NCBI RefSeq assembly: GCF_016808335.1
Contig: NC_053142.1
Coordinates: 46,410,198 to 46,474,197 of the forward strand
Direction: 5' to 3'
Source of the DNA: Panicum virgatum
Lineage: Eukaryota; Streptophyta; Magnoliopsida; Poales; Poaceae
Length of the DNA: 64,000 bases
In this document: positions 34,183 through 45,949 of the stretch, one piece after another
How positions within the stretch are numbered: position 1 is the first letter of the stretch
Layout: every line of letters begins with the position of its first letter
Position numbers and translations under genes: made by a program
Notes under the pieces: model-generated
What the model was told of the DNA's origin: nothing
What the model saw: only the letters and a program-made list of their open reading frames with translations
Databases searched by the model: none

Positions 34183-34415
34183 CTACATCCGTTCTAAATT
34201 GTAGTTTGTTTGAGTTTTTTGACCCTAAATTTGATCACTCGTCTTATTCAAAAAATTGTGTAAATATTACTAAATTTAAGTCATTTTTCAAGATCTTATA
34301 TTGATTAAGTAACTCACGATAAAAGAAGTGATATTTTGCTCAAATTTTTGAATAAGACATATGGTCAAATTTAAAGTAAAAAAAGTCAAATAACCTACCA
34401 TGTAGAACGGAGGAG
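34183..34415. mobile_element. Second Stowaway-like MITE, about 230 bp
   Basis: Starts after TA with CTACATCCGTTCTAAATTGTAG. The right end reads CTACCATGTAGAACGGAGGAG. The terminal repeats are imperfect and the right-hand TA is lost, so it is older than its neighbour 23 bp away. Confidence 0.75.
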
Positions 34416-35923
34416 CAGTTTCTAGTCATGCACACGGCGTGCGTCGACGAGCCTGTTGCCTTTGGCGCTCTCGTTTCAGAGACGCGCCGAGCGAACCTGA
34501 CGGGCTAGGCATCCAAGTCTCGACGGTTTGCCAGCAGCAGCATGCGCACTCGATTTTGGTTCGAGCGTATCTTATCTCACCGGTATCTTTCAGAGAAAAA
34601 AAAAATCTTATCTCACTGGTGCATGGTGATGGATGAATCGATCACACGCATGAAGGCTGATCCTTTATCTTAAAAAAACGCATGAAGGATGAAACCTGGC
34701 CAGCGTTGCGCGCTTAGACAAAGCCAAGCAGGCAGGGTATATAACCCTAATTCAGCCACGCGTGTCAGTCAGTAGTGAGCGTCCGCAATAGTAATAGCTA
34801 GTACTAATTAACTATGTACTAATTTGCTGACGTGGAGGTGAGAGATAAAAGAAAAGACTATTTTATAATATTGGACCCACACGATCTTCTAACATGTTCT
34901 TAGACTATGTGAAATAGATTAGTTATTTGCTCTTCGCTAGTGACTATTCTCTCTTTTATTTTTTTTGTTACCACATCAGATCAGCCAGTTAAATGGCTTA
35001 CGGACGCCCTTTCATACGAAGGCAGCTGTGGCAATTGATGCAGGCGCACCAACTCTGTCCCCAGTCCCCAATTGGCTCACACGTTTTTTTTTTTGTTTCT
35101 CCGGTCCCTTTTCAACTCCTGATTGGAGCACTTCTCTGATTGAGTTGCCAGTTAGGGCACATACTGCAGCTAAAGGAAAAGGTGAAATCTCATAATGTAT
35201 CTCGGGCACCTACATTGCTATCTGACCCCAGAACGAGCTACTTGCAGTGCATACAAGTTTCCGCATTGGTTGGCGATCCAATTCGCCACACGCACAGCAG
35301 GTGCATCGATCCACTTTGCACTTGGCTGTTCCGTTTCAGGAGAAAGAGAGGGCATTGCCTGTACCAACCATCTCTCTGAATCTACAAGGAAGAAGAAAGA
35401 AGATATCCGTTCGACTGAAGATTCGACCGATTTATGCTGCATGCGCATTTCATTCGACGAATTGCTGGATCAATTGCGCGCGCGTAATAGATCATCTCAA
35501 ATTCTGGACCGATCAAACTCGAGTAATCGACAACCAAGAGGTACTCTGCAACCTTTAGGACGAACTTACCAAAATTACAAGACGCCATCCATCTCTCAAT
35601 TAACATCCAATCAGAGATGGTGACGAATCATCACGTGCTCTTCCACCTCTGCTGACCGCCGGTGATGACGGTCGCTAAACACGACCTACTGCAGTACGGC
35701 TATTTATTACGGCCATTTACAAGTGACTACAAGTCCAAATTCACCGATCATGCATCTAGTCCTAGAAGAACACATTAGCTAGGCATGAAGGGAGGCCTGA
35801 TGAGAAGCAGGCTACGTCAGCCTCAATAAGAATTCATCAGAAGAGCGAAGAGCCAAACAAGCTAGTCTGGTTAATCGGAGCTCCAGCGGCCGCCTGGCCG
35901 CGGCCGGCAGCTCCTGCTAGCCT
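34416..35923. other. Spacer, downstream flank of zinc-ribbon copy 2
   Basis: No gene supported. Parts recur near copy 3: GTGGCAATTGATGCAGGCGCAC at 35029 resembles GTGGCAATTCATGGAGGCGCAC at 40370, and ATCACGTGCTCTTCC occurs at about 35630 and 45248. These shared blocks mark the extent of the duplicated segment beyond the zinc-ribbon ORF. Confidence 0.5.
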
Positions 35924-36136
35924 CTAGCTGTAGAGGGTGACGAGGCGGCGGAGGCACCTGGTGCAGTAGTACTTGCGCTTGCTCTTGACGCAGAGCGGCA
36001 GGCCGAGGATCCGGCGCTCGCTCTCCACGTCGGCGGCCACCACGGCCCCGCCGCAGCGCGGGCACTCCCCGGGCGCCTTGTGCGTGCCCACCACCCGCTC
36101 CTTCTCCGCGCCGCACAGCGCCCCCCATCGCCATTG
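35924..36136 (-). pseudogene. Small zinc-ribbon protein, copy 2, frameshifted start
   Basis: The body matches copies 1 and 3 (LCGAEKERVVGTHKAPGECP, then AVVAADVESERRILGLPLCV, then YYCTRCLRRLVTLYS). The expected start, ATGGCGATGGGGGGCGCTGT, is one base out of frame with the zinc-ribbon body: from it one reads MAMGGAVRRGEG and loses both cysteine pairs. The slip lies in or beside the G6 run. In-frame upstream ATGs exist (for example at about 36282) but only at or before the predicted transcription start. The copy is therefore probably a pseudogene, unless the G-run is a sequencing error. Codons and cysteines downstream are otherwise intact, so the lesion would be recent. Confidence 0.75.
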
Positions 36137-36294
36137 TTTTTCTTCTGGCCAGCTCCTGGTCCTGGAACGGGATCGATCAAGCAGATATCTAGAGGCCGGA
36201 CGACGAGGATGCTGCTGGGGACCTGGGGTTGGCCCTGCCGGGAGCGTCGTCGTCCGAGAACTTCTGGTGGTGGCAATTGGCATGCAGGGGCTGG

Positions 36295-36301
36295 ATATAT
36301 A
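36295..36301 (-). promoter_or_regulatory. TATA box of zinc-ribbon copy 2
   Basis: Minus strand CCTTGTCCGCTATATATCC, the same block as in copies 1 and 3, about 160 bp before the expected start codon. Confidence 0.75.
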
Positions 36302-36897
36302 GCGGACAAGGGTGCAGCCGTCGGAGGGAAGAAACCGGGGCGCGGCCTCGCTCCTGTCATCTGCTGGCGTGCCGGCGGCACACAGGGTAGGCGGTAGGTC
36401 CATGTGCCGCGTGCTTTTGTGTTTTTTTATAAGCCGGCCGCCATGTGGGAAAAGGTCTTTTTTTTTCTGTATGTGGCAGGCTGATCCAATATCCGGCACA
36501 ATCTTTTTTCTTAGTGGGCTCGTGCGTCGTGGCGTAAATAAAAACTGTAATGCTACTAGTTGTAACTTGTAAGTCTACTAGTCTAGTTGAATAACTGGAG
36601 ACTGGTTTGACGAAACGCCCAAGGAAGCAACCGTTACCATAAGAATAATGGGGAGCACCGTGCACACACCATGGACAAATATATTTTTTTTAAGGACAGA
36701 CACGTTTATAGCGGTCAGTCACGGACTCACGGTCACATGCTAGCACAAGCTGTGCTTAGAATGAGATAGTGTTTAGCACGTATTTATCTCCTGATTAGTA
36801 ATCTGTATAGAATTCCAGAATGACCTTTTTTTATTGAGAGAGTACGTGGATCGTACCTACCCCTCTAGTAATTTATGAGGAAATCAAGGGGCGCGGC

Positions 36898-37020
36898 TAG
36901 GGGTGGTAATGGGCCATGGCCCTAGTGGCCTCTTTACAACCCAACAAAATTCTTAAATTTTTTAGTTCAAAATTATATAAAAATTTTTAGTTCAAAATGT
37001 TGGGTCCTTTACCACCCCTA
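36898..37020. mobile_element. 123-bp hAT MITE
   Basis: Termini TAGGGGTGGTAA and TTACCACCCCTA are inverted repeats. An 8-bp target duplication GGCGCGGC flanks it exactly (36890-36897 and 37021-37028). The centre carries a direct repeat TTTTTAGTTCAAAAT. Lies upstream of zinc-ribbon copy 2. Confidence 0.94.
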
Positions 37021-37028
37021 GGCGCGGC

Positions 37029-38073
37029 TATGCATCACTTCAAGTGATGATTAAATCACCCGTCACCTGAAGAGACGAGATCTAATTTCCTGTGGTGATA
37101 TTGTTTTGGGCTGTACATTAGGCCCACAGAGATGTGTACGTTGCCGGCTAGATTAGAAAAGTAGTCCATACATGCATGCAAAGTGGACAACAATGTTGAC
37201 GTCATCCACATGCATGAAAATCACAATCTAAAAAAAGCTATAACTATTAAATTAATAATTCAGATTAAATTTGAATTGCACAATTATCTTTTTTATGGCA
37301 AGATCTTCAAAATAAGACCACACTTGCCTATATTTACATGATATTTTTAAAAAATATTTTTTAATAATAAATAATAATTAATTTCGGCTACTTTGAACAA
37401 ATATTTTAACAACACGAACAAAAAATATTTTTACGAACAAAAAAATAAATACAACGAACAAATAATAATGTATAACGAACAAAATATTAAACATCGTGAA
37501 TATTTGATTGTATAGGATAAATAATAGAAAGTAAATATCGCGAATAAATGGGTCAACATGGCCGAACAATTTAATCTATAAAATGAACAAATAAATTTTA
37601 AACCTGGAACAATCACATTATATTATGAAGACATAATAAAATATTATTATCTATAAAAAATTAATGGATAAATTGAACAACAATGAATAACAGAAGAATA
37701 AAAGGAAACATTAGATAGGACAGTGGGAAAATCAGATTCGAAAGAGAAATAGGTAAAAAAAAATAAAATAAAGAGAAGAAAAAAAATAAAAGAGGAAACA
37801 AAAAATAGCGCACATGCAACTGCACGCTAGCATGCATGCAAATGGCGGGAGCAGCACCGGTTCAGCGAATTAAATGACGGTTCACATGCGTGCTTCGCTC
37901 TCACGCCTAATATGCATGCAACTGCAGATAGCAGCACCACCGCCTAGCACGGCATAACCTTTAGCCAATCTGCGGGCTTTTCGTGGGCCAACAGCTTTAT
38001 GCTTTTTTAAGCCGAAATCATCCCGCTGATCCACATGTTATTCTTCAATCGATGGATCAAATCAAGGCGACTA
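37029..38073. other. AT-rich spacer
   Basis: 37230-37800 is low-complexity, with recurring CGAACAAATA-like phrases on the plus strand. No gene, RNA or element ends could be defined. Confidence 0.5.
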
Positions 38074-38082
38074 AGCCCCGTA

Positions 38083-39433
38083 TTTTATGCTTTTTGGCCC
38101 TTTGAGCGAAAAAATTTCACAAATAGAACCCTAGTGAAACTACTTCCGTTTCTAGACTCAGAGGGTCGACGTCACAGGCTGTGGTGCCGAGCTTTCACGT
38201 CTCGGCACCATGTCCCCTGGCATCAGACCTGGAGCTCCAATTGGATGTGGGCGTGGCTAACGACGTGGCCGATTTGAGCGCCACAGATCTCGGGGCCGAG
38301 CTCGGCGCATATATGCAGGGCTGGCCCCGTCGTGTTCCTCTCTCTCTCCTTCACCTTCGCGCCGCCGCCCCCTCCCGCCGCCCGCTATCGCTGTCGCCGT
38401 CTCCCCCTCCCACCGCCGGCTGCGGCGCTCGGCGTCGCCTCCCCCGCCCTCTGCCCCAGCTCCCAGCCTAGGGTCGGCGCTGCGCCTGGGGCAGGGTCGG
38501 GGCGGAGCCCGCCCACGGTCGGCGAAGCTTGGCGAGGCCCTCTCGCGGCAGCGCTACCCGCCCCTGCCGGTGCGGCGGCAAGGCTTGGCCCGGTCGAGCG
38601 GGGCCGCGCAGTCCCGTCTCGTCTCCCTGCCGCACAGGCCAGCCGCAGAGGCCCGCCTCGGCTCGCCGCTGCAGACGCAGAGATGTGTCGTCAAAGTATA
38701 ATTTTTTTCCTCAATTTACATTTGCTATTTTAGCTTATCATTATCATTACAAATTAGTTACTAATTAGTAAGCAAAATTGTATATTGCAATTTAGTTGGC
38801 AATTTAGATAGTAGTTTAGTTGGCAATTTAGTTGGTACTTTTGTTAGCAAACAATGAATTTGGGACAACATTAATTAGAAATTAGTAAGGTAGCGTCCAT
38901 AATTCGAGATAAATTTAGGTGGGAATTAGTTAGAAATTAATTAGCAAGTATCCAGATTTGAACAATTTCATTTATCTACATTGCACATGTAATTACTCTC
39001 ATATTGTATATACGAGTAGATGGATAATGTAGTCACCGTTTATCATGGAGTAAGTGCATCCAATTTGTCGATTGAGATGGTTTGGTGAGTGGGTGGTGAG
39101 ACAAAAACCGAGAAGAGGGAACAATGGGGGAAGCTCGCCAAGAAATACACATGGCGCCAAGATCTGTGGCACCATGCTCGGCGCCAAGATCTGTGGCGCC
39201 GAGCTCGCCACCATGAGTTTTGACTATGAGCACTGCCACGTTGGCATCCACGTCCACATGTACGTGGAGTTGGACCGTGAACCTCGGTGCCAGGGGACAT
39301 GGCGCCGAGACGTGAAAGCTCTATGTTGTGGCGCCGACCCCCTGGATTCAGAAACATAAATCGTTTTGCCATAGGTCTATTTGTGAAATTTTTTCGCTAA
39401 AAGGGCCAAAAAGCAACAAAAAAAAAAGGCCGG
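38083..39433. mobile_element. Non-autonomous Mutator-like element, 1.35 kb
   Basis: A perfect 9-bp duplication AGCCCCGTA flanks it (38074-38082 and 39434-39442). Inverted termini share GCTTTTTGGCCCTTT, then AGCGAAAAAATTTCACAAAT, then CTTTCACGTCTCGGC and CCATGTCCCCTGGCA, and stay alignable for roughly 150-280 bp. There is no transposase. The interior holds a GC-rich segment (about 38335-38690) with long open frames and an AT-rich segment, a composition step seen in elements that have picked up host sequence. GCGCCACAGATCT-type phrases occur at both inner TIR edges. Confidence 0.88.
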
Positions 39434-39442
39434 AGCCCCGTA

Positions 39443-41284
39443 ACCTATATCGCAATCGAAACTGCTGCTGCCATTATCGCTCCAGCGATGCTCTTAATTA
39501 TAGAGGCCTGAAGATCTCTCCGTACTTTGCTAGTGCGCTCGCTTCCCCTTTATCGTGACGATTTTTTCACAGAATTAGTGTGAACCCGCATTTTGGACTC
39601 TGCTGCAAGCTCGGCCGTGTTTCCTCTGCCAGAGTAACCGTCGTCCCTCGTCCGTCCTCCGTCGGGCGTCATCTCGATTCGGCGGCCGTACGGACGATCG
39701 AGAGGTTTGGGACGGATGCATACCGATACGGATACGATGTACAAGCATGCTGGCCAGGGCCCAGTCAGGTCCCCAGGCAGGCCACAACGTGCATGGCACG
39801 GCGAATCGTACATCGTACATGTACCCTCTCGCACGTGACGCCTCGAGAGTGGTCGTAAAGTGAAGGGTAGGCCCCACAAAGTACTCCACCGAAACTGTTA
39901 CATTGCAATTGCCAGGCAAGGCTTTTCACTGCCGCAAAGCTCACACTTGGACCGATGGCGACTTGTCGTACGGTAAAGAGAAATCTATGCTCTGTTGCTG
40001 CCAGGAACGAAGCTACTTCGTGCAGAAGCAGAGTTCCCATTCCCACACAAGAGCACGAGTGAACGATCTCTCAGGTCACGGGCTACTGCTAGTAGTCACC
40101 ATGTCTGGGAGAACTGGCTACTGCAGTGTTTGTTCAGTCTGACAGTCTCTCTCACTCGCGCCGTACCCTCCCGTCGATCTGCTGCATTGCATCATCCAGG
40201 CTATCCAGCCATACAAAAACGAGGGCCGTGCACGGTGCACGACGTAGCAATTCCGAAAAAAAAAAACAGCAGGAACTCGTCGCAGGACGCGCGTGCACCA
40301 AAAGGAGTTCTTTTTCATCACCATGTCCGTCGTTAGTGTTCTGTTAACTGGAAAGACTGGCTGTCTCCGTGGCAATTCATGGAGGCGCACTTATGCCTGT
40401 CCCTAACTGGTTTCGCGCGTTTTTTTTGGCTGCTACTTTTCGATCGGCTCCTCACTGGAGCACTTTTACACACAGCTTTTATTTGCTTTTTTTTTGAAAA
40501 GTTCTTTTATTTGCTTTCGAGTTGCTATTCGAGTCATCACATCCATTGAATTCTAGTTTAAAAAAACATCCACTGAATTCTACCGCTAAGTAAAAAAAAA
40601 AGCAATAGGCACATCATTCACGCACGGGATACCTGATCATGCATGTTGGGAATCCGCGTCAACCAACCTCAAACCGGACAGCTTTTGCAGCGCGCAGACC
40701 TCCAAGTCGACACACGCCAAAGGCACAGGTGACGGCCGGTCTGCCTTGCCTTGGCTCGGGATCGGCATGCTGAGCCGAGGGCCAAGAACGCCCCGTGGAT
40801 GCGTGCATCGGCCGCGACAAACCCCTACCAACCCCTACTGCCACAGCATGGAGCGTGATGCAGGCTGCGTCTGTATGAGTAACGCAAGAAAAGGATGGCA
40901 GCCATTTGTTCATTTTTTCCATGCACAGGTTGGTAGCAGATGCCGGTTTAATTTTAGCCGGACTGGACGGCCATTTTTTACTGTCGACCAACAGTACAAA
41001 GTAACGAGGAAGCAAAAGCATCCAAGAAAGCAGCTGCTTTCGTCGCTACATGGTGTGGATTGGATGGAGCTGGACTGCTGGAGGGCCTGGAATCGATCCC
41101 CTTCAACAAACCGGCGTGTCAGCGGCCGGCAAACGCCAACAGGGAACCAAGGGCCCCGGCGCAGCTTAAGCAAAAAGTCACTGCGCCAGTCATGTCAAAT
41201 TTCTGCGAGTAGATATTATTGACATCTACAGTTCCGCAAAAATAAAAAATAAAAAAATGATAATGACATATACAGACAGTGAAG
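39443..41284. other. Spacer, no gene supported
   Basis: Short unrelated open frames only. 40360-40470 resembles 35025-35130 and is part of the zinc-ribbon locus duplication. Confidence 0.5.
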
Positions 41285-41292
41285 GATGAAAA

Positions 41293-44200
41293 TATAGTTT
41301 TCCATCAGGCCCGTGGGCCGTGGGCCGGCCCGAAGCATGAGAATTGGGCCCGGTACACGGCCCGGCCCGGCACGGGCGTCGTGCCGTGTCTGGGCCGCGC
41401 CGCAGGCACGTGGGCCGGGCCGGCCCGGCACGGTTAGCGGCCGGCCCGACTCGGCCCGTGAGCACGAAGCCCACGAGCCCGAGCTGGCCGGCCACATAAG
41501 GGGGAAGGGGCGGCCGCGGGCGCCGTTAACCCTAGCCCCTCTCCATTCCCCGCCCTGACTCCTCCGCGGCTCCGCCTCGTCTCCTCCGCGCTCCGCCTCC
41601 CCCGCTCCTCGCCAGATCCGCTCCACGCCTCCACCCCGAGTCCCCGACCTCCACCGTCCACCCCACCTCTCCGGCCCCTCCATTCCCGCCTGCCTGGCCG
41701 CCGCCTCGTCTCCTCCGCCTCCCCCGCTCCTCGCCAGATCCGCTCCACCCCGACCTCCACCACACCTCTCCGGCGTAGATCCGCCGCTCTCCGATCTCCT
41801 CCTGTCGCGCGGATCGCCGGTAACCCTAGCCCCCTCCATTCCCCGCCCGCCTGGCCGCCGCCTCGTCTCCTCCGCCTCTCCGCCTCCCCCGCTCCTCGCC
41901 AGATCCGCTCCACCCCGACCTGCACCCCACCTATCCGGCGTAGATCCGCCACTCTCCGACCTCCTCCGCCTCTCCTCGGCCAGGTCCGCCGCTCCAGTGG
42001 ACCTCCTCCGACTCTGCTCGGTCAGATCCGCCGCTCCCCTCAGGCCCTCACCTCCTCCCCTCTCCTTTCTTCTACTTCTTCCTCACGAATCCTCCTCTCC
42101 CCTCTTTGCGAGTCTGTGTGGCCTGCAACTCCGGTGAGGGCGTCGACGACAACTTCGGTCTTCGGTACTCCGGCCAAAGGTAAGTCAGAACTCGCCTTTC
42201 TTCTCCTTCTTCCTCACGAATCCCCCTCACAGTCTCTCCTCCTTGTGCAGGCCATGAGGGACCGAAGACCGGCGATGGCCGCCGCCGACTCCTACAACAA
42301 TGAGTTGCGGTCGATGGGCTTTCACGGAGATGATGAGGATGACCTGTCTGCGGATGCCGCTGAGCTGTTTGGCAGCCATGCTGCCATCGACTGGATCCAG
42401 AAGGCCTTCTTTAGGGGACCGCCGCTGGATCTGGCACTGGCAGTGTGAGCACCGCCGCTGCCACTGAGTCTGGCTCGACTAGGAAGAGGAGGGCGTCCAC
42501 CTCCAAGGTCTGGAAAGACTTTGATGAGATCTATGAGGTAATTGATGGTAAGGAACATCGAACTGGTGCTAAATGCAAGCATTGCAAGAAAAACCTCACT
42601 GGTAAATCAACCCATGGTACTGGTCACTTGAAGAGGCACATTCCTATATGCCCTGTTTTGAAATCTTGTAATGCCATGACTCAATCTCAACTTAAGTTTA
42701 ATCCTGATGGCTCTGTGCACCTTTGGGTGTACAAACCAGAAGTAGCTCGTACTGAGTTGTGTAGGTTAATTGCTCGTCTTGACCTGTCTATTTGCATTGG
42801 TGAGTCTGATGCTTTTGAAGAGTACGTTACTACTACTCATAATCCTAAATTTGCTAAGGTGTCTAGGCAAACAACAACTAGAGATTTTGCCAAGTACTTC
42901 ACTGAACGTCGTGCTCAGCTTGTTGAGTGCTTGAAGTCTGTATCCTCTGTTGCTCTTACTTCTGATATCTGGTCTGGCAATGCTAAGGAGGATTACCTTA
43001 GTGTGGTTGCTCATTTTGTGAATGCTGATTGGCAACTAGAGAAAAGGATCTTAGGTCTCAGGTTGATTGATGTGTCTCACAATTCTGAGAATATTGCTGA
43101 GCGTATTACTTCTGTTATTGCTGATTATGGGTTAACTGATAAAATCTTTGCTGTTACACTGGACAATGCTGCTGCTAACACTAGGGCTATTAATCAACTT
43201 AATCCTGTTTTGTCTGGTTATGTTGGTAGCTTGTTCCTGCATCAAAGATGTGCTTGTCATATCATAAATCTTATTGTTAAGGCTGGTCTTGAAGTGTTTA
43301 AGCCAATGCTTGGTGCATTTAGATCTGCTATATCATTTCTAAACTCATCTAACCAGCGCATTGCTGCATACAAGTCATATTGCATTGCTGTTGGTGAAAG
43401 ACCTCGCAAGTTTGGCTTGGATATGGATGTGAGATGGAATTCTACTTATCTTATGTTAAAACATCTCCTGCCCCATAAGGCCACATTCTCTGTTTTCATC
43501 ACTACTCATCATCCTTTGGTTGATGGTCAGCCACTCCTGACAGACCAGCACTGGTATGTTGCTGAAATTTTTTTTGAATTCCTTGAACAGTTATATGATT
43601 CCACTGTTGTTATGTTTGGTGTTTATTACCCCACATCTCCATTAATATTGCATCATGTTCTTGAGATAGCTAGTCATCTAAATAATTATGAAAATGATAG
43701 AGACTTAAGATCAGTTATGGTTCCTATAAAAGATAAGTTCTTGCAATACTGGTGTGACATACACATGCTCTACTCCTTTGCATTTATACTAGACCCTAGG
43801 GCTAAGCTGAAAGGTTTCACCAATGTTCTTAGACTTCTATCTCAGCTTAATGGTAATGATTACTCATGCTACTTGACTGAGGTAAGGGCTGAGTTGTATG
43901 TTATTTTTGCTAAGTATGATGAGAAGTTTGGTGGTGTAAGGTTGCAAAGGGCTGCCCAACCAGGCCCTACAGGTAAGAGAAAAACTGCTTGGGGAAGAAT
44001 CTTTGGTGGTGAGTCTTCTTCTTCTTGTTCTAGTTTGTCTGGTACTACTCTTGGTTCTGTTACTAGTCTTGGTTTTGGTTCTACTTCCTCCTTGCATAGA
44101 AGAACCTCTGCTAGTGCTCTGTTGCAAGCTGCAACTTCTTGTGCTTCTCTATCATCTGGTTCTGAATTGTCTGCCTACCTGGACAGTGATACTGTTAACC

Positions 44201-45003
44201 AGTATGATGATGATTTCAATATCTTGAACTGGTGGCATGAGCATAAGCTATCATATCCTGTTCTTTCAATTCTAGCTAGAGATGTAATGACTGTTCCTGT
44301 TTCAACAATATCATCAAAATCTGCATTTAGTATGACTGGCAGGATTATCGAGGAGCGACGACGGCGTCTGGGCCCTGAGGTCGTGGAGATGTTGGCTCTG
44401 ATCAAGGACTGGGAGCAAGCCGATGCATGACTTCAGCATCTCATAGAGGATGAAGAACTTGAAAATCATTTAAAAACTTATATCTAGATGTTGAATCTGT
44501 ATAACTATGTAGTGTGGACTGTGGACTGTGGACTTGAACTTGTGATGAACATTTGAACATAAATGCTGGCTGTACTCTTTTTCTTTGTAGGGTTTTGTCC
44601 TCACGAGGTGTGGGGTTTTACCTACAAAGGTTTTTAACGAGACAGCACCCAAAATAGCTCAATAAATTTGTTATCATGAAATGTGCTTCTGTTTTATGAT
44701 CTTTTGTGAATTTGAATCTTAGATTTGAAATCTTGAAATCATTCTGAGTTGAGGGAGTGGCGGCCTGGTGCAGATGACTAGCCGGGCTCGGGCTGGCACG
44801 GCCCACGAAGCCCGCCTGGCATATCGGGCCGGCCCGGCACACCAAATAGGCCCCCGTGCCATGCTCGTGCACAGAGCTGGGCACGTGGGCCGGCCCGGCC
44901 CGGCACGATTATTTATCCGGGCTAATTGTGCCGGGCCTAATCGTGCCGGGCCGGATCGGGCCCGTGCCGGGTCGGGCCGGGCTCGGCCCGTTGGACAACT
45001 ATA
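41293..45003 (+). mobile_element. hAT element with transposase, 3.7 kb
   Basis: An 8-bp duplication GATGAAAA flanks it exactly (41285-41292 and 45004-45011). Termini TATAGTTTTCCA and (inverse) TATAGTTGTCCA are short inverted repeats. Both ends carry dense GGCCCGG / GGGCCGG motifs over about 200-250 bp, as expected for subterminal transposase-binding repeats. The transposase gene (42254-44430) lies inside on the plus strand, preceded by a GC-rich leader with three copies of CCCCGCTCCTCGCCAGATCC and a leader intron (GTAAG at 42180, GCAG at 42250). Confidence 0.96.
42254..44430 (+). CDS. hAT transposase (RICESLEEPER-like), probable frameshift
   Basis: From the ATG at 42254 the frame reads MRDRRPAMAAADSYNNELRS to ...PPLDLALAV and stops at 42446-42448. 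The main body begins in another frame at about 42445 (STAAATESGSTRKRRA) and runs 661 codons to 44430. Adjacent GTGTG suggests a two-base gain or one-base loss. The body has a BED zinc finger (AKCKHCKKNL, then HLKRHIPIC), the hAT core with LTSDIWSGNAK and VTLDNAAANTRAI (catalytic Asp positions) and DVRWNSTYLML, and the C-terminal dimerisation region (NWWHEHKLSYPVLSILARDV, then SKSAFSMTGRIIEERRRRL, then ALIKDWEQADA). No in-frame ATG precedes the BED finger in the main frame. The rest is undamaged, so loss of function would be recent or a sequencing slip. Confidence 0.88.
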
Positions 45004-45011
45004 GATGAAAA

Positions 45012-45565
45012 GCTCCGGCTTGTTAGAATTCAAGCGTGTGCATTTTGTCCGATGTGTCCCCGCCCTGAATCAAATGCCGGGTGACTGAATGGAAGAAATC
45101 GGACAGCAGACGAAGAAAAGCTCCAAATGAACAAAAAAAAAGCACCGAAAGTCACTCTGCAACCTTGCGTTGAGAAACTTACGAACGTTACAAACACTGG
45201 ATGGAGTAGATAATTTACATTTCATCAGGTTTGGTGATCGACGCTGCATCACGTGCTCTTCCCACATCACATGCTCGCTCACCTCTGCTGGCCGCCGTTG
45301 CCATTTGCAGCCAGCTACTACAACTCTCCTCTCCTACTAAGGTCACCGATTGCCTAGTCCTTTCAGCTACGAGGACACACGCATTAGCCATAAAGATCAA
45401 GGCCTGGCCTGGCCATGATTGTTTAGCCTGAACCAGAGCCAAGAAACCGATCGAAGAACACGCACGAAGCTAATCTACCAACTTGCTTGCCTAAGCAGGA
45501 CGACCGAGCAGTCAGGAGCCATCAGAACGCCGAGGTGAATCAGCATCAGCCGTTGCTGCTAGCTT
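45012..45565. other. Downstream flank of zinc-ribbon copy 3
   Basis: No gene seen. GCATCACGTGCTCTTCCCACATCACATG resembles sequence downstream of copy 2. Confidence 0.5.
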
Positions 45566-45784
45566 CTAGCCGCTGTAGAGGGTGACGAGGCGGCGGAGGC
45601 ACCTGGAGCAGGAGTACTTGCGCTTGCTCTTGAGGCAGAGCGGCAGGCAGAGGATCCGGCGCTCGCTCTCCACGTCGGTGGCCACCACGGCCCCGCCGCA
45701 GCGCGGGCACGCCCCCGGCGCCTTGTGCGTGCCCACCACCCGCTCCTCCTCCGCGCCGCACAGCACCCGCGCCGCGCCGCCCAT
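45566..45784 (-). CDS. Small CxxC/CxxC zinc-ribbon protein, copy 3
   Basis: An intact 72-residue single-exon protein starting MGGAARVLCGAEEERVVG. It has CPRC (residues 26-29) and CSRC (59-62), the full ATDVESERRIL block, and ends RRLVTLYSG. Two further cysteines (LCG, LPLC) are shared with the other copies. It is the only copy of the three that keeps both a clean start and the DVE residues, so it is the best candidate for the functional reference. Function unknown; the fold suggests zinc-dependent protein or nucleic-acid contact. A TATA box lies 158 bp upstream, and a dead hAT element begins about 340 bp beyond that. Confidence 0.88.
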   Translation of the reverse strand: MGGAARVLCGAEEERVVGTHKAPGACPRCGGAVVATDVESERRILCLPLCLKSKRKYSCSRCLRRLVTLYSG

Positions 45785-45941
45785 CGTCGCCGCGCTCGCG
45801 CGCTCTCCTAGCTGATTAACCGGGCCAACAAGAAACGGAAGGAGGCCGAGCGAGCAGGGGGAGGAGGAAGAGGAGCGTCGCGTCGATCTGGTGGGGATAG
45901 ATTGGGGGCGTGGCCGGTGGCCGGTGGCCGGTCGGGCCGCG

Positions 45942-45949
45942 TATATATA
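45942..45949 (-). promoter_or_regulatory. TATA box of zinc-ribbon copy 3
   Basis: Minus strand CCCTTGTCCGCTATATATAC. Shared with copies 1 and 2; spacing to the ATG closely matches copy 2. Confidence 0.8.
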
